A stretch of 64,000 nt of DNA. Origin: Antedon mediterranea (lineage: Eukaryota; Echinodermata; Crinoidea; Comatulida; Antedonidae). Location of the stretch: positions 13,562,288 through 13,626,287 of the forward strand of contig NC_092676.1 in NCBI RefSeq assembly GCF_964355755.1, in the 5' to 3' direction. Shown piece after piece: positions 10,650 through 22,629 of this stretch. Each line of letters begins with the position of its first letter. Positions within the stretch are counted from its first letter, which is position 1. Made by a program: the position numbers and the translations under genes. The notes beneath the pieces are model-generated. The model worked only from the letters and a program-made list of their open reading frames with translations. It searched no databases and had not been told where the DNA came from.

Positions 10650-12482
10650 CATCTTAAATCAAAAAACAAATAAATTTGACATTGACATTGATTTTGCTTA
10701 AATTTGGTGCAAAAATCTAAAACGTCACAGTTCCAAATTTTAGCTTAGGGACATTAGATGGATGTACCGTACTGAAAAATCCTTTTTGTGTACCAATTTT
10801 AAGCAAAAAGCCATGACAAGTGAAAAAGAATGCATTGGTTGAATTATGGCAGAATGACGCTTGCATTCTTCAAAATTAATACACTTTCTTACACTTTACC
10901 AAAGAATATATCAGAAGATTGAGCAATCCATGGTTTTTCCTCAAACACTAATGTTTTTAGGGCACCACTTTTTTATTTTTATGATAAAAAATGTTATCTG
11001 CATGCCAACACATCATGTTTATGCTATTTGGATATTAAATTGTTCGTTTTATGCAAATTCATTTTAAAAGTAAAACTACCGGGCGCATTGTTGTTGACGC
11101 ATTTTCACGAAGGATAGTTTGCTGAGACATCATCTCATCCAAACTGATACTTGAAACCAGTAATCTAGATGCTTTAAAATGTTGGCCGATTTTCTACACC
11201 AAGTAAATTGTGATTTTACTTTGTCTCCAACTGCAATTATTGATGGATAGATTATGGTTGTTTAGTGCATCTTTAAGGTTCATGAGTATTGATTGTCTTA
11301 CGTAACGTACTCAAGTCGTTTGCATTCAAATACGAAATGATACATTACAGGTCAATAACTCTACTTCCTGACATTTTTTAAAAAAATCTTCTATTAAACA
11401 GAATAGAAACATATATATTCTGAACAATCTGTCATGATGAACTTTCCACACTCCAATAGTGCCAATTTTCAAAAACAGGTCAAAGGTAAAATATGGTATT
11501 TCTAGTCATTATTTAAGAAAAAACTTCATTATAGTAAATAGAAATGTTTATGTTCTGAACATTTTGACACCTAAATTAACTCTTTTATGGATATCATTAT
11601 CAAAATATATTAACCTTTAAATGCAGTTGGCAATTGTACCATAAAGGTCTAAGGCAAAACTGCGTACTTCCAGGCATTTTTGGATGACATTTTTCATTAA
11701 ACTAAATAGTAACATATATAATTTGAACAATTTGACACCAAAATAAACTGTCTGTGATAACTATTTACTGGAGATATGGCAATGTGTTAAAATATGGGTC
11801 AAAGGTTAAAACTGGTACTTCCGGTCATTTTTTTCAAAAAACGTCATTAGAGTGAATAGGAATGTTTATGTTCTAAACATTTTGAGCTAAAAATCAACTC
11901 TATAACCAGTAGTTTCAGAGATATAGAGTGTTTAAGCGAAAATGTCCGCCATTTTAAAGTATGTAAATGTCATGTCATTTTACTTGGCCCCCATCAAAAA
12001 TTTAATTTGTAGATGGTGGGCAACCTGTATACCAAATTTGGTGCTTTTGGAAGAAATTGAACAAAACACCCTTATTTCAGCCCTAACAGACTTCACTATA
12101 CTATACTATATTTATCACCAACATATTGACGTATTCTCATCATCACTTTCCAACTGTATTTCAAATGCTGAATTTGTTTTTATTCTGTAACCTTCAAAAC
12201 AAAGGCTTAGCAAAATCATAATCATAGTAGCTCATAAATTAGCTTATGGTGGCCATTTTGACAATCAAAATGGTGGTCATTGTGTGAACTTCAAAAAGTT
12301 GTATTTAAATTTCTTGATCCTCAAAACATACACTTTGCCACTAAAATCATTTCCTTAAATGATGTAGAAGCTGAGGTATGAGGACAAATCTGTTGTAAAT
12401 GTTATGGCAGCCATTAGGCGAACTTTAAAATACTGTATTTAGACTTCTTGACCTTCAAAACATATACTTTTCCACCAAAGTC
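10650..12482. repeat. Degenerate repeats of about 210 bp (ggtcaaagg / cttccggtca family)
   Basis: At least four imperfect units follow each other between about 11.34 and 11.95 kb. Each carries a ggtcaaaggt word, a cttccggtcatttttt word, a run like cattagagtaaatagaaatg, and a statement like ttctgaacattttgacacc. The same family occurs at 48.95-50.43, 53.15-53.44, 60.64-61.29 and 63.08-63.80 kb. From about 12.24 kb another duplicated block (cttcaaaacatac, gatgtagaagctgagg) follows and resumes at about 42.65 kb on the far side of element X. Confidence 0.6.
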
Positions 12483-12660
12483 GAGTAAAGCGCAGGATTA
12501 GCTGTTTTGGGTTTGTATCTGCTTTTTTCTGTGTTAAGACATACAGAATGATTTTGTGGCTATTTTGTTGCTATGATCATGCTAGTTAATGCTAGTTGTG
12601 CCATTATTGGTAAAATAGACAGTGGGACTGTTATTATGCTATCAAGTGTAAGGGTTAAAG

Positions 12661-14670
12661 TAGGTATCCCAATGAAGCGGATTTTCGTTACCGCGATTTT
12701 AACACGTTCGTGAAATTTCAAAAAGTGACGTGTCTTTGAAGTTAAAAATATACTATTTCTTATATACACATGTGAATAAAAATTATATGTCTGGAAAGAT
12801 CTTGTTTAAGGGATTATTTTCATATATTTTTAATCTATGTTTATTAAATATTTTAATAGAAAACGCGAGTTAAAAATGAGGTACAAAAGCCGGCGAGCCG
12901 AAATCCGCGCGCTAAAAATTACTTTGGAAAACACCTACCCATTTTCAAAACACGATCGCACGAGGTCCATAATAGGTGGTGGAGTAATTTTTGTTGCATG
13001 TTATCAGGCTTTAAATACTCTTTATTTTGATATGTAAATCGGTTATTTTTATTATTATTATTATTTTAACGATAAAAATTGAATTTTTTAGTCTTTCTCA
13101 TTATCAAAATCTGGCTAATTTAGTATTGAATTGAAGCTAATTTATATTTCTGTTTGATAAACCACATCGTTTTATTTGACTTTGCATGGACCTCGTGCGA
13201 AGAGGCCAACAAGACCAACCACTGAAAAAAATAATCCCTACCATAAATATCAGTGTTTACCATTTTCCTTACGGGGGGATTCAGTTCTCCGCTTATTACT
13301 AAATTACCGTCGCCCAGACAATGTGCATGGTATGCATGTATTAGCGCGTTAATTAATGATTGGATAACCCCTGCAGTGGACTGTTCCATTTTCTGAACTA
13401 GTCTTCGCCGCACACGAGGCATGTCGAAAAATGTCGCCTCATGGAATATTTGCTTCGAAACGTCAATTTTACCGATTTATTAAATTATTTAATAAGTGGA
13501 ATATTTATAAATCTACTATATAAAGCAAGTAGGTTAGGAAGAAATGTACCGAAGAAATTTAAGAAGCTTTGATTTTGCTATGCAGCGGCCGTAAGCCATT
13601 CTATGTAGGCGGCCGAAACGCGCTTTGGCCTGTGTTGCCGTTGTATGTCTACGCTGTTTCTAGGCCTAAATTTTATTCCGTATATTTCAATTCAAAGTGC
13701 AACTTTCGGTTAGAATAATCGAAAGGGAAATAAAATTAAACATGTTACAATTATACCATTGAGGTAATTACTTTGTTAAATAAAAAATTTCTTCCCGATA
13801 TTTCTTAGTTTAGGCAGAATTTAGCGTCAGGCTTTTATTTAGACCTTCTAGGGGCCTATATAACTTAACTTGTAGTAGGCGCGGCCGAGTCTACGTTCGG
13901 CCCGGCGCTCCAAATGGAATCGAACACATAATAAGCACGGGCTTAATTCTTATTTTTGGCGGTTCTAAAATCAATTAAAATAATATATGATTATAAATAT
14001 AACTTTAAATAGTAGAATTATAAAAAAAATGTATACTTACGAAAAATAATATTTAATGAAAAGAAACAATACCCACACAGTTTTTTAATGCAATATTATT
14101 TTTTTTCACATTTTAACATTTTTTAACAATATTTTATGTTGTATTTCAGAATTACCTACCTGTCAATATAAATAACCTTACTAAAATACATATTACATTT
14201 TATGCAATGCAAAAAAAAAGAAGTTAATTCACACATTGGTTCAAAAGTTATGAATCATTTAAAGACAGGAACTTTTTGCGCATTTTTGAGACATTGGGAA
14301 AATCACGCGTAAAAAGCCCTCGGACGAATTTTGGAGGGCGATATCTAAAAAAAAAAATGTCGAGGACACCCAAAAAAAATATATTCTTGTACAACTCTGT
14401 TGTATCTATGGGTTTGGAAAAAATAAGAACTTTAAAATTATTAGTATAAAAGTTATAACCCTTCAAAAATGGGTTCAAATATAATTAGAAAAAGTGCCAT
14501 TTTTCAAGCAAAAATTCTGTTTTTTGGGCACTTTAACGGACCATAACTTTTGAATTGATAATCCGATTTCTATCATTTAAATTGCAAAAGTTTATGTTCA
14601 GTAAGTTCCTTCTGATTAACTGAAAGAAAAAGTGCCATCATTAATTTGAATTTTTACATTGGGATACCTA
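12661..14670. mobile_element. Two-kb TIR element (D1) inside X
   Basis: It begins taggtatcccaatg and ends with the exact reverse complement, a 14-bp perfect terminal repeat. The word gttaaag stands on both sides (12654-12660 and 14671-14677), a 7-bp duplication. Removing the element rejoins the X repeat text (gggttaaag then tgttactgctatag). A palindromic pair (cgcacgaggtcc/ggacctcgtgcg) lies at about 12960 and 13190, and the centre near 13.6-13.9 kb is CpG-richer. ORFs at 12837-13037 and 13120-13422 resemble nothing I know. Superfamily uncertain. Confidence 0.65.
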
Positions 14671-15430
14671 GTTAAAGTGTTACTGCTATAGTAGCTATTT
14701 CTGCTATAGCTTATAAAGCAGTTGTGGTTGCTCCTGATATGCTATTATGCTATTAAAGTCTAAGGGTTAAGTGTTATTGCTATAGCTGCTATTTCTGCTA
14801 TAGCTTAGAAAGTAGTTGTAGTTGCTACTGATATGCTATTATGCTATTGAAGTCTAAAGGTGAAGTGTTACTGCTATAGCTGCTATTTCTGCTATAGCTT
14901 AATAATAATAATAATAAACAGTATTTATATAGCGCCTAATGGATCACTAATGGTAATAAACTATCCCCCGCCGGACACCATTCCAGTCTTTCTTAGTCAA
15001 GGTTTCGGGGATGGAGACAATCAATAATGTGAAGAAAAAAAAAATGTAACTAAGCTTACTGTAACTTAGAAAGCAGTTGTGGTTGCTACTGATATGCTAC
15101 TGTATGCAATTGAATTCTATGCTTAGGTGTTACTGCTATTTCTGCTATAGCTTAGAAAGCTATTGTGGTTGCTACTGATATGCTACTGTGGTATTGAAGT
15201 TTAAGGGTTAAGTGTTTACTGCTATAGCTGCTATTTCTGCTACAGCTTAGAAAGTAGTTGTGGTTGTTACTGATATGCTATACAATTGAATTCTATGCTT
15301 AGGTGTTGCTGCTATTTCTGCTATAGCTCGGAAAGCAGTTGTGGTTGCTACTGTCTAAGGGTTAAGTGTTACTGCTATAGCTGCTATTTCCCATTCAGTA
15401 GGAATATTGTATGCAGCATGCAATTCTGAA
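14671..15430. repeat. X left arm: gctatagc tandem repeat
   Basis: Units of roughly 90-100 bp repeat words such as ctgctatagctgctatttct, gaaagcagttgtggttgct and ctattgaagtctaagggtta. A (TAA)n plus tatatagcgcc repeat (about 14898-15050) interrupts the array. Confidence 0.75.
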
Positions 15431-16112
15431 AAGCAGTACCTTGTTATTTTGTTTTGATCGTGAGGTCGAATTCATCTTGAATCATACACAGTTGGTTGCT
15501 GACACTGAATATATGTGCAGTTATTTGTTATGTACTTTTGAAGCCTGGATGTAAGGGATGAGGGTGGAATGAGTGTCCAATTTTACCCTGGCACAGATGG
15601 GTGTAATAATCACCTTCTGACCTTGGAGGCATTGAATTGTATAAAGAGGGTGGCATGAAGCTACAGACCCATTGCCTCTGTTGTAACTTCATTTATTCAT
15701 TTGTGGTTGCTACTGATATGCTATTGAAGTCTAAGGGTTAAGTGTTACTGCTATAGCTGCTATTTCTGCCCATTGAGTAGGAATATTGTATGCAGCATGC
15801 AATTCTGAAAAGCAGCTGAATCCAGTACCTTGTTATTTTGTTTTGATGGTGAGGTGGAATTCATCTTGAATCATACACAGTTGGTTGATGACACTGAATG
15901 TATGTGCAGTTATTTTTTATGTATTTTTGAAGCCTGGATGTAAGAGATGAGGGTGGGATGAGTGTTTGAGCATGCTCAGTTTCCAATTTTACCCTGGTAC
16001 AGATGGGTGTAATAATCACCTTATCCTGACCTTGGAGGCATTGAATTGTATAAAGAGGGTGGCATGAAGCTACAGACCCATTTCCTCCAGGTTGTAACTT
16101 CATTTATTCATT
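15391..16112. repeat. Tandem duplication of a block of about 320 bp in X
   Basis: The block with gtatgcagcatgcaattctg, the cacagttggttg word, and gaggcattgaattgtataaa occurs at about 15391-15702 and again at about 15765-16112, separated by one short gctatagc unit. The second copy has a few extra bases, for example gagcatgctcagtt. Confidence 0.7.
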
Positions 16113-16433
16113 AAACGGATGCACAACAACCAAAACTGAACAATTTTACATCTCAAAATTGCATTGCATATTATGAGAAACAACAAATAATATAAGGTTG
16201 TTTATAAGTGATGCGCAAATAGCAATGATCAGGAAATGGAAACTTAAAAATTAATTAAGTAGTATTGACATGGCATCGAAATAAGATTGCATTTAATTAA
16301 GGACAATTCACTTGTTCCTTGTTTTCAATAATAGCATAGATAATGAAACATTCCAATAACTCTCATTAAAAGAATTTCTGAATATACATCTAGAGCTATA
16401 CACGCCAGGCATTTTGCATGAGGGTGGTTAACC

Positions 16434-16684
16434 CATTGAATACACTTAAACTGTGTATACTAATAAAAGGTTAGATTTAGTTGACACAGTTGAGGTTATT
16501 TAAATGGTTAGGTTCAGTTCATAGCTGAGGTTAGGTTTGGTTCAGTTGATAGATCAGAGATTATTAAGAGGGTTAGGTTCAGTTGATAGTTGAGATTATT
16601 TAGGGGGTTAAGTTTAGTTGATACTTTGACAAATTATGAAAAGGGGTGATTCAGTTGATACTTGAGATTATTTAGAGGGAGGTC
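16434..16684. repeat. 35-bp minisatellite, left part (ggttaggttcagttgatag)
   Basis: Imperfect 35-bp units with ggttaggttcagttgatag and gagattatttagaggg. The array is cut at 16684 by LTR2 and resumes at 29098. Confidence 0.8.
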
Positions 16685-16892
16685 TGTTATAATAATACTG
16701 CTTTAGTATAGCGACCTATATACTGTATAAAGTAATAAGACACCATAGTCATACCATATAGATTAACCAATCACGAGCCACCTTACTGATATCACTTTGT
16801 ACAGTTCAGTTACAGACTTCTTACAATAAAGACTATCCTTATTTATATACTTGAGAGTTTCTTCATTTATTATCGATATATATAACATAGCA
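16685..16892 (+). repeat. LTR2 left LTR
   Basis: 208 bp, from TGTTATAATA to CA at 16891-16892. An aataaa motif lies inside (tacaataaagac). It differs from the right LTR by substitutions such as tagcgacc against tagcaacc and by two compensating 3-bp indels. Confidence 0.9.
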
Positions 16893-16905
16893 TGGTGACC
16901 CCGAC
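16893..16905 (+). promoter_or_regulatory. LTR2 primer-binding site, tRNA-Trp type
   Basis: tggtgaccccgac directly follows the LTR and is the complement expected for the 3' end of tRNA-Trp over 13 bases. Confidence 0.7.
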
Positions 16906-17431
16906 CTCAGTTTTCTATCAGAAAAGGAGGTAAATACATGCAGAAACAACAGAGCGGACTTTTGTGAAATTTCTATACCATAGGATTCACTGGGAGCTTG
17001 GTTACCTTCAGAATTGTTAATTGGACAAGATACCTGAAATTGGAAATACGTCACATATTACTTGGGAGTACAGAAAACAAAAACAAAAAACTGTGAGTAT
17101 TCATTTTCATAAGAAGAGGATTATTGTGATACAACTTGAAGCAAAACCAACAGTACCTAGCATAGGATAATATACACTATCTACAAGTTAAGAAAGAAGT
17201 AAGACACTCCCAACTCGAGTAAAGCGCAGGATTGGTCATTTTGGAGTTTTCAGAGCTTATACTTGTGTTGTAGCATACAGGTTTTTTTTGCTATTTGTTG
17301 CTTTAATTTAACCATGCTATGTATGCTAATATTGCTATTTCTGCTTATAGCTGGAAAAGCAGTTGTGGTTGCTAGTGATATGTTATTGTGCTATTGAAGT
17401 CTTAGGGATAAGTCTTACTGCTATAGCAGCT

Positions 17432-17565
17432 TGTGGTAACGGGAACTAGAGTGGGCGTTGAGGGCAGGTGGTTGAAACACGAGGTTGAGAAAGAAAGTAG
17501 ACAATAAAGTGTTGATTCATAAGACTGTGTTTTCTTGCTCTTATTTAAATTGTGTGGATACTACA
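17432..17565 (+). repeat. LTR1 left LTR
   Basis: 134 bp, very short for the group, TG...CA ends. An aataaa signal (gacaataaagtg) is included. Identical to the right copy. Confidence 0.95.
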
Positions 17566-17580
17566 ATTGGCGACGAGGAT
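17566..17580 (+). promoter_or_regulatory. LTR1 primer-binding region
   Basis: attggcgacgaggat begins directly after the LTR. The matching tRNA could not be named from memory. The gag ATG overlaps its end (17579). Confidence 0.55.
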
Positions 17581-18261
17581 GAACTATAATATAGTGAGTA
17601 AACCACACCCATTTCTGGAATCTCCAGGCACGCCCGTTGTTCAGTGGAAAACATGGAAAATAATATTTCAAAATTACTTGTCGGCTGCTGACTTGGAGGG
17701 AGCGTCGGCGGGCCGCCGCAAAGCTATCCTGATAGCGTCGTTAGGTACTGAAGCTCAACGGATTTATTACACTGTTTTGAACAGTAGGGCTACTTCGGCT
17801 GCCATACCAGGTGCACAGCAGGCAGCAGATGATGATAATGATGAATTTACAAGAGCATTACAATTACTTGGTGACTATTTTGAACCTAAAATTAACGTGG
17901 TAGCGGAAAGGTACAAGTTTCGTAGCCGATCTCATGAACCAGGTGAGAACGTTCAAACGTTTGTTTTAGCTCTTAAACACTTAGCAAGTACGTGCCAGTT
18001 TGCTGGGTTGCATGACGACATGATCCGTGATCAGATTGTAGAAAAAACAAACTCTACAAGAGTACGTGAAAGATTATTAATGGAGAAAGACTTGACCTTG
18101 ACCAAAGCTATTCAGATTGCAGAGAGGGTCGAAGCAGCTGAGAAGGAACGGAAAGCGATAGAGGGGATAGCGGTAAAGATTCCTGATGAACTCAATGCAG
18201 TACCAATGCCAGTGTGTGCACAAACACAGGTGAACAAAAGGAGCTACCGTAACAATGGTCC
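17579..18261 (+). pseudogene. LTR1 gag, 5' part, interrupted by insertion
   Basis: The frame opens at ATG 17579, just after the primer region, and encodes about 227 residues of a gypsy-type capsid. Visible marks are a W-rich start (VVQWKTWKIIFQNYL), the ALQLLGDYFEPKINVVAERY helix region and the DQIVEKTNSTRVRERLL segment, all usual in Ty3/gypsy capsids. The frame then runs into element D2 at 18262 and stops soon after (18358). The nucleocapsid continues past D2 from 19237 in the compatible frame, so the insertion and not point decay broke this gene. Confidence 0.85.
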
Positions 18262-19236
18262 TAGACTTGCCCCAAGTCTGTATTTATTGTCTTTTTTTAT
18301 ATTTACAGTATTTGTTTTTATTTCGACCGCGATTTTCTCTGAAAATACAGACTTGTGAAACACGTATAGAAATCGATTTGCAGACCGCAAACATCCGATA
18401 AGAATGACGTAGGTTATCATACCGTATTTGGCTATATGGGGCGGGCGGTATGTAAATATGGATTTCGAATCAACCAATGATCATTTTGTTTCAAAATGAA
18501 AAAGATAGAGTACGATCGAGACTGAACAACTGTTGAAATATAAAATCGTGTTGCCAAGTTGTTTTGTTTATTAATTGTTTAGTCCTGGCCTAGGCCTCCT
18601 TCGTAGGGATACTCAACTCGTACGTATGACCTGCCAAATAGAACGCCAATAAGGTACATACCACCACCGACCGGCACACAACAGGGCTACACCGGCACAC
18701 AACTGGGCTACACCACCACAAAGAACAGGACAGGGTATGGATGGGTGGGAAATAAATTAAATTATCTCCGCATAATAAATGATCCATTCAATGTTTGATT
18801 TGCGGAGAAGCTAGCCTATCATATCAAGACGAGTTTTCATGTTCTTGGGAAAAATCCCATCAAATGTTTACCAGACTACTAGGCATATAAAATTATTTCT
18901 AGCTTTCAGAAACTTTCATCAATGTACCGTACCCAAGTACACATTGTCTAAACGTAATATAGCGCATGCGCATCGTCTTAGATGTTGAGTCTTTGAAATT
19001 CTGAAATATGAATATTAAAACAGTGTACGAGTGAGTAGCCAATCGCATGCAGCTGAAACGAGTCAACCGGATAATCGTATGCACCAAGAATTCTTGGTGT
19101 CAAACCACGTGACTTGTGCGTGTTTCCCCAGACGGAGTATCCAAACTCAAGTAATACACGTATGAAACGCCATATGTGCAAAAATATTTATATTTTTACT
19201 AATATTAAGACAAAACTCCGTCTGGAGCCCAGACTA
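18262..19236. mobile_element. DNA transposon D2 inside LTR1 gag (Mutator-like by duplication length)
   Basis: About 975 bp are bracketed by caatggtcc (18253-18261 and 19237-19245); the shared word may extend to 12 bp (acaatggtccta). With a 9-bp duplication the ends read TAGACTTG and CAGACTA, a weak terminal inverted repeat, and each end forms its own small hairpin (acttgccccaagt; tctggagcccaga). Small ORFs inside match nothing known. Nine-base duplications are typical of Mutator-like elements, but the terminal repeat is poor. Confidence 0.7.
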
Positions 19237-19600
19237 CAATGGTCCTAATGGGGAAGGAAAAAGACGATGTTTTCGATGCGGGTCACAACGCCACCTGGCA
19301 AATTCTGATGAATGTCCAGCAAGGAGTCGAGTATGCCGTAAGTGTTCCAGAGTAGGCCACTTTCAGCGCATGTGTCGGGAAGTTGGTAATGCAAATGTTA
19401 TGCAGTGTTTCGATGGAGAAGCTAATGGTGAGTGCATGAGGAAGACAAATGTTTCAGTGACTATTCGTGTGAATAATGTGAACCTACCTTTTGTTGTTGA
19501 TACAGCGTCAGATGTATCCCTGTTAAGTATGAAACTGTTTCAAAGACATTTTGTGCAGGAAGCACTGTACCCAAGTGGAGTTAATTTGTTAACTTTATAC
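19237..19600 (+). pseudogene. LTR1 nucleocapsid and protease segment
   Basis: After D2 the gag frame resumes with two zinc knuckles. The first (CFRCGSQRHLANSDEC) is C-X2-C-X4-H-X6-C, two residues longer than the usual last spacing; the second (CRKCSRVGHFQRMC) is canonical C-X2-C-X4-H-X4-C. The protease follows with VDTASDVSLL, where the usual DTG or DSG active-site triad reads DTA. A single-base frameshift close to 19595 throws the frame to a stop at 19615, and the continuation into pol is in another frame. Confidence 0.8.
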
Positions 19601-21371
19601 AAGACAAACAATTAAAATTGTTGGAGAATTTAATGCATTGGTTAAGTACAAGTCAAAAATGGCTACAGCAAAGTTTTTAGTAGTAGACCAAGGGTGTTCT
19701 ATTTTGGGAAAACATTTAATTCAAAGGCTAGCGTTAACAATTGATGGGTCAACTATGTCATGTTTGACAATGAAAGTTGAGAACTGTGAGGGTGAGGATA
19801 CCAATATGGGTTGGGTAAAAAATAAGTTTCCCCATCTATTTGGTTCTGATCTGGGACACATTAAAGGTTTTGAGCATACAGTTAAGGTTAATTCCCAAGT
19901 GCCACCTGTGCAGCAAGCACTGAGAAGACTGCCTCTGGCAGTTCGGGACAAAGTTACTAATGAGTTGAATAGGTTGGAGAAGGAAGGAGTTATTGAAAGG
20001 GTTAAGGGGGCAACCGATTGGGTGTCTCCATTAGTAGTTGTTTGGAAGAAAAATGGTGGAATACGACTTTGTGTGGATTTGAGAAAAGTAAATGAATCCA
20101 TAGTAATTGAAAAACACCCTTTACCAAAAATTGATGAATTATTAGATACCATGTCAGGTGCTAAATTGTTTAGCAAATTAGATTTGAAGTCTGCATATCA
20201 CCAGTTAAATTTACATGAAAATAGTAGGGACCTTACAACGTTTGTATCCCACAAGGGTTTGTACAGATTTAAAAAGGTGTGCTTTGGGTTGGCTTCTGCT
20301 CCTACCGCATTTCAAAAATTAATGTCAATAATACTGCAAGGAATTCCCAATATTGGGTACTTTATTGATGATATTTTTGTTTTTGGCAGGACTAAATCAG
20401 ACCATGATACAGCTCTAAGGGCAGTACTCAATAGGCTTCAAGAGTATGGAATGCGCCTCAATGACAAGTGTGAGTTTGGAGTGACTAGCGTTAAAATTTT
20501 GGGCCATGTATTAGATTCAGAGGGGCTTCACCCAAACCCAGAATTAGTTAAAGCAATAAAATGCGCTCCGGTTCCAGAAAATAAAGAGCAGGTGAAATCC
20601 TTTCTGGGCTTAGCCGGATACTATTCCAAATTTATCAAGAATTATGCAACCCTTGTACAGCCACTAAGGGATATTCAATTAGGGGAGGAATTTGACTGGA
20701 GTGAAAGGGCCAGTGGGGCATTTGCATTGATTAAGCAGAGCATTGTGACATGTCCAGCCCTTGCCTTGTTTGACCCAGAAAGGGAAGTAATTGTGACGAC
20801 AGATGGGTCGGGGTATGGAATAGGGGCGGTTCTCACCCAGCTAATCGAAGGGAAGGAAGTAACCATAGCTTTCACATCAAGAAAGTTAACATGTGCAGAA
20901 AGAAAATATTCCACAGGCGAACGTGAAGCCTTGGCATGTGTGTACTCAATTGAGAAATTTCATACGTACCTATGGGGTAGACATTTTATACTACGAACCG
21001 ATCACAAAGCACTGACAACACTGTTAGCATCCAGTGGGAATGGCCACAGACCTATGCGTATAGCTAGATGGGGTGCAAGGCTGCTAAATTATAACTACAC
21101 CGTTGAATACAAACCAGGCTCTGATAATGTTGTGGCAGATGGATTATCTCGTCTGCCATTGGAATATGAAGGGGGGTCCTCGGAACAGAACAATGACATT
21201 GCTGCGGTATGTTTAGTAGAGATAGAAGAAGAGTGTTGTATAACCCTAGGACAATTTAAGGCTGAGGTAGATAAAGATGAAACCCAACAGAAAGTGATTA
21301 AATACATAGAGTCTGGTTGGCCAGAAAGTAAAGATATGTTGGATAGCAACATACTAACTGCCATATTATAA
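19600..21371 (+). pseudogene. LTR1 reverse transcriptase and RNase H
   Basis: The open frame from 19638 (577 codons) shows the RT order: PLVVVWKKNGGIRLCVDLRK, the FSKLDLKSAYHQL motif with its catalytic D, the CFGLASAPTAFQ motif, and the active-site box YFIDDIFVFG at about residues 241-250, all intact. RNase H begins at VTTDGSGYGIGAVL and includes GEREALA, RTDHKAL and the closing ADGLSRLP. The frame ends in a premature stop at 21371 after a one-base shift near 21361; the next frame carries the integrase. The true protein would start upstream in the gag-protease frame. Confidence 0.9.
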
Positions 21372-22629
21372 AGTACGGGAGGAATTAATAGTATTAGAAA
21401 ATAGAGTTTACAGAGGTGATAGGGTGGTGGTACCAGACTCCCTAACAGTTCATTTAATTTACAAGGCACATGAGGCTCACCAAGGGATAATGAGAACTAA
21501 GAAAAGATTAAGGCAATTGTATTGGTGGCCAAGAATGGATACCCAGGTAGAAAATATAATTAAACATTGCATTGTGTGTATAGAACATGATAAAACGATA
21601 AAGATTTCAAAAGCTCCAATGACACCCATAGAATACCCATCAATGCCCTGGGAAAAGTTGGGACTAGATATAGTGGGTCCCTGCGACTTACTACCAAGCC
21701 AGTGCAGATTTGCCATTACTTTAATTGATTACCATTCTAAGTGGCCAGAGGTATGTTTTGTACCAAAAGTTACCACACAAGTCGTAATAGATTTTCTGTC
21801 GAGGGTATTTGCTCGGGAGGGCTACCCATTAGAATTGATAACTGATCATGGAGTTCAGTTTGTCAGTTACGAAATGAAACAATTTCTGAAACAAAGGGAT
21901 ATTAGGCATTTGCATTCTGCTATTTATCACCCACAGAGTAATGGGGCAGTAGAAAGATTTAACAAAGTGTTAAAACAAACAATACAAACTGCATCATTAG
22001 AAGGGAAAGAAGTTAAACAATATGTACAGTCATTTTTATTTGTATATAGAAACACTCCACACTCAACAACAGAGGTGGAACCAGCACTGCTGTTACATGG
22101 ACGAAAATTAAGAAACCAGTTAGATATAAAAGGATTGACACCGCCATCAGATGTGGTGGTTGATAAAACTAAACTTAAAGAACTAGTAAGGGTTAAACAA
22201 GAGAAACAAAAGAAATATTTTGATAATCATAACAGTGTAAAATTACCTGTTGTACAGGAAGGAATGCATGTAAAGGTAAAGAAAACTGGATATGTACATA
22301 AGGGTAGTAGTTCATTTATGGGGCCATTTCGAGTAGTTAAGAAGGTGGGAAATGCGACTTTTGTGTTGAGTAATAGAAAAACATATAATATTGAAAGGCT
22401 GGCTATTGTAAGCCCTGATTGTAAGAAATGGGCGACGCCATTGAATAAGGTATTGATAGATGATTTTGAAAATGAACAACCAGAACATGTAAATGTAGAT
22501 AGATTCATACAAAGAGATGTAGACCAAGTTCCGTATAGAACTAGGTCAGGTAGAGTAGTAAGGAATCCTAGTAGGTACGTTGAAGAATGTAATTTGTTAC
22601 AAGGGGGAGATTGTGGTAACGGGAACTAG
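21362..22629 (+). pseudogene. LTR1 integrase
   Basis: Frame open to 22629 (ORF 401 codons from 21424, coding similarity starts slightly earlier). The HHCC zinc domain is visible (HEAHQG, then CIVC). The DDE core is intact: LGLDIVGP, ITDHGVQF and GAVERFNK supply D, D and E. A GPFRVV stretch is the GPY/F module. No chromodomain follows. The stop lies at 22629, inside the right LTR, which begins at 22612, a compact arrangement. Separated from RT only by the one-base shift near 21361. Confidence 0.9.
22600..22611 (+). promoter_or_regulatory. LTR1 polypurine tract
   Basis: Caagggggagat lies directly before the right LTR start at 22612, the usual place for plus-strand priming. Confidence 0.75.

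Noticed and set aside
10861-11067. 68-codon ORF after exon B as a further EXD2 exon
   Set aside because: Does not resemble the family, and exon B joins exon C in frame with a conserved junction.
13120-13422. 100-codon minus-strand ORF inside D1 as a transposase
   Set aside because: No DDE or zinc motif and no recognisable similarity; likely chance.
20675-22527. Minus-strand ORFs opposite LTR1 pol
   Set aside because: Antisense shadows of a strongly conserved plus-strand RT and integrase.
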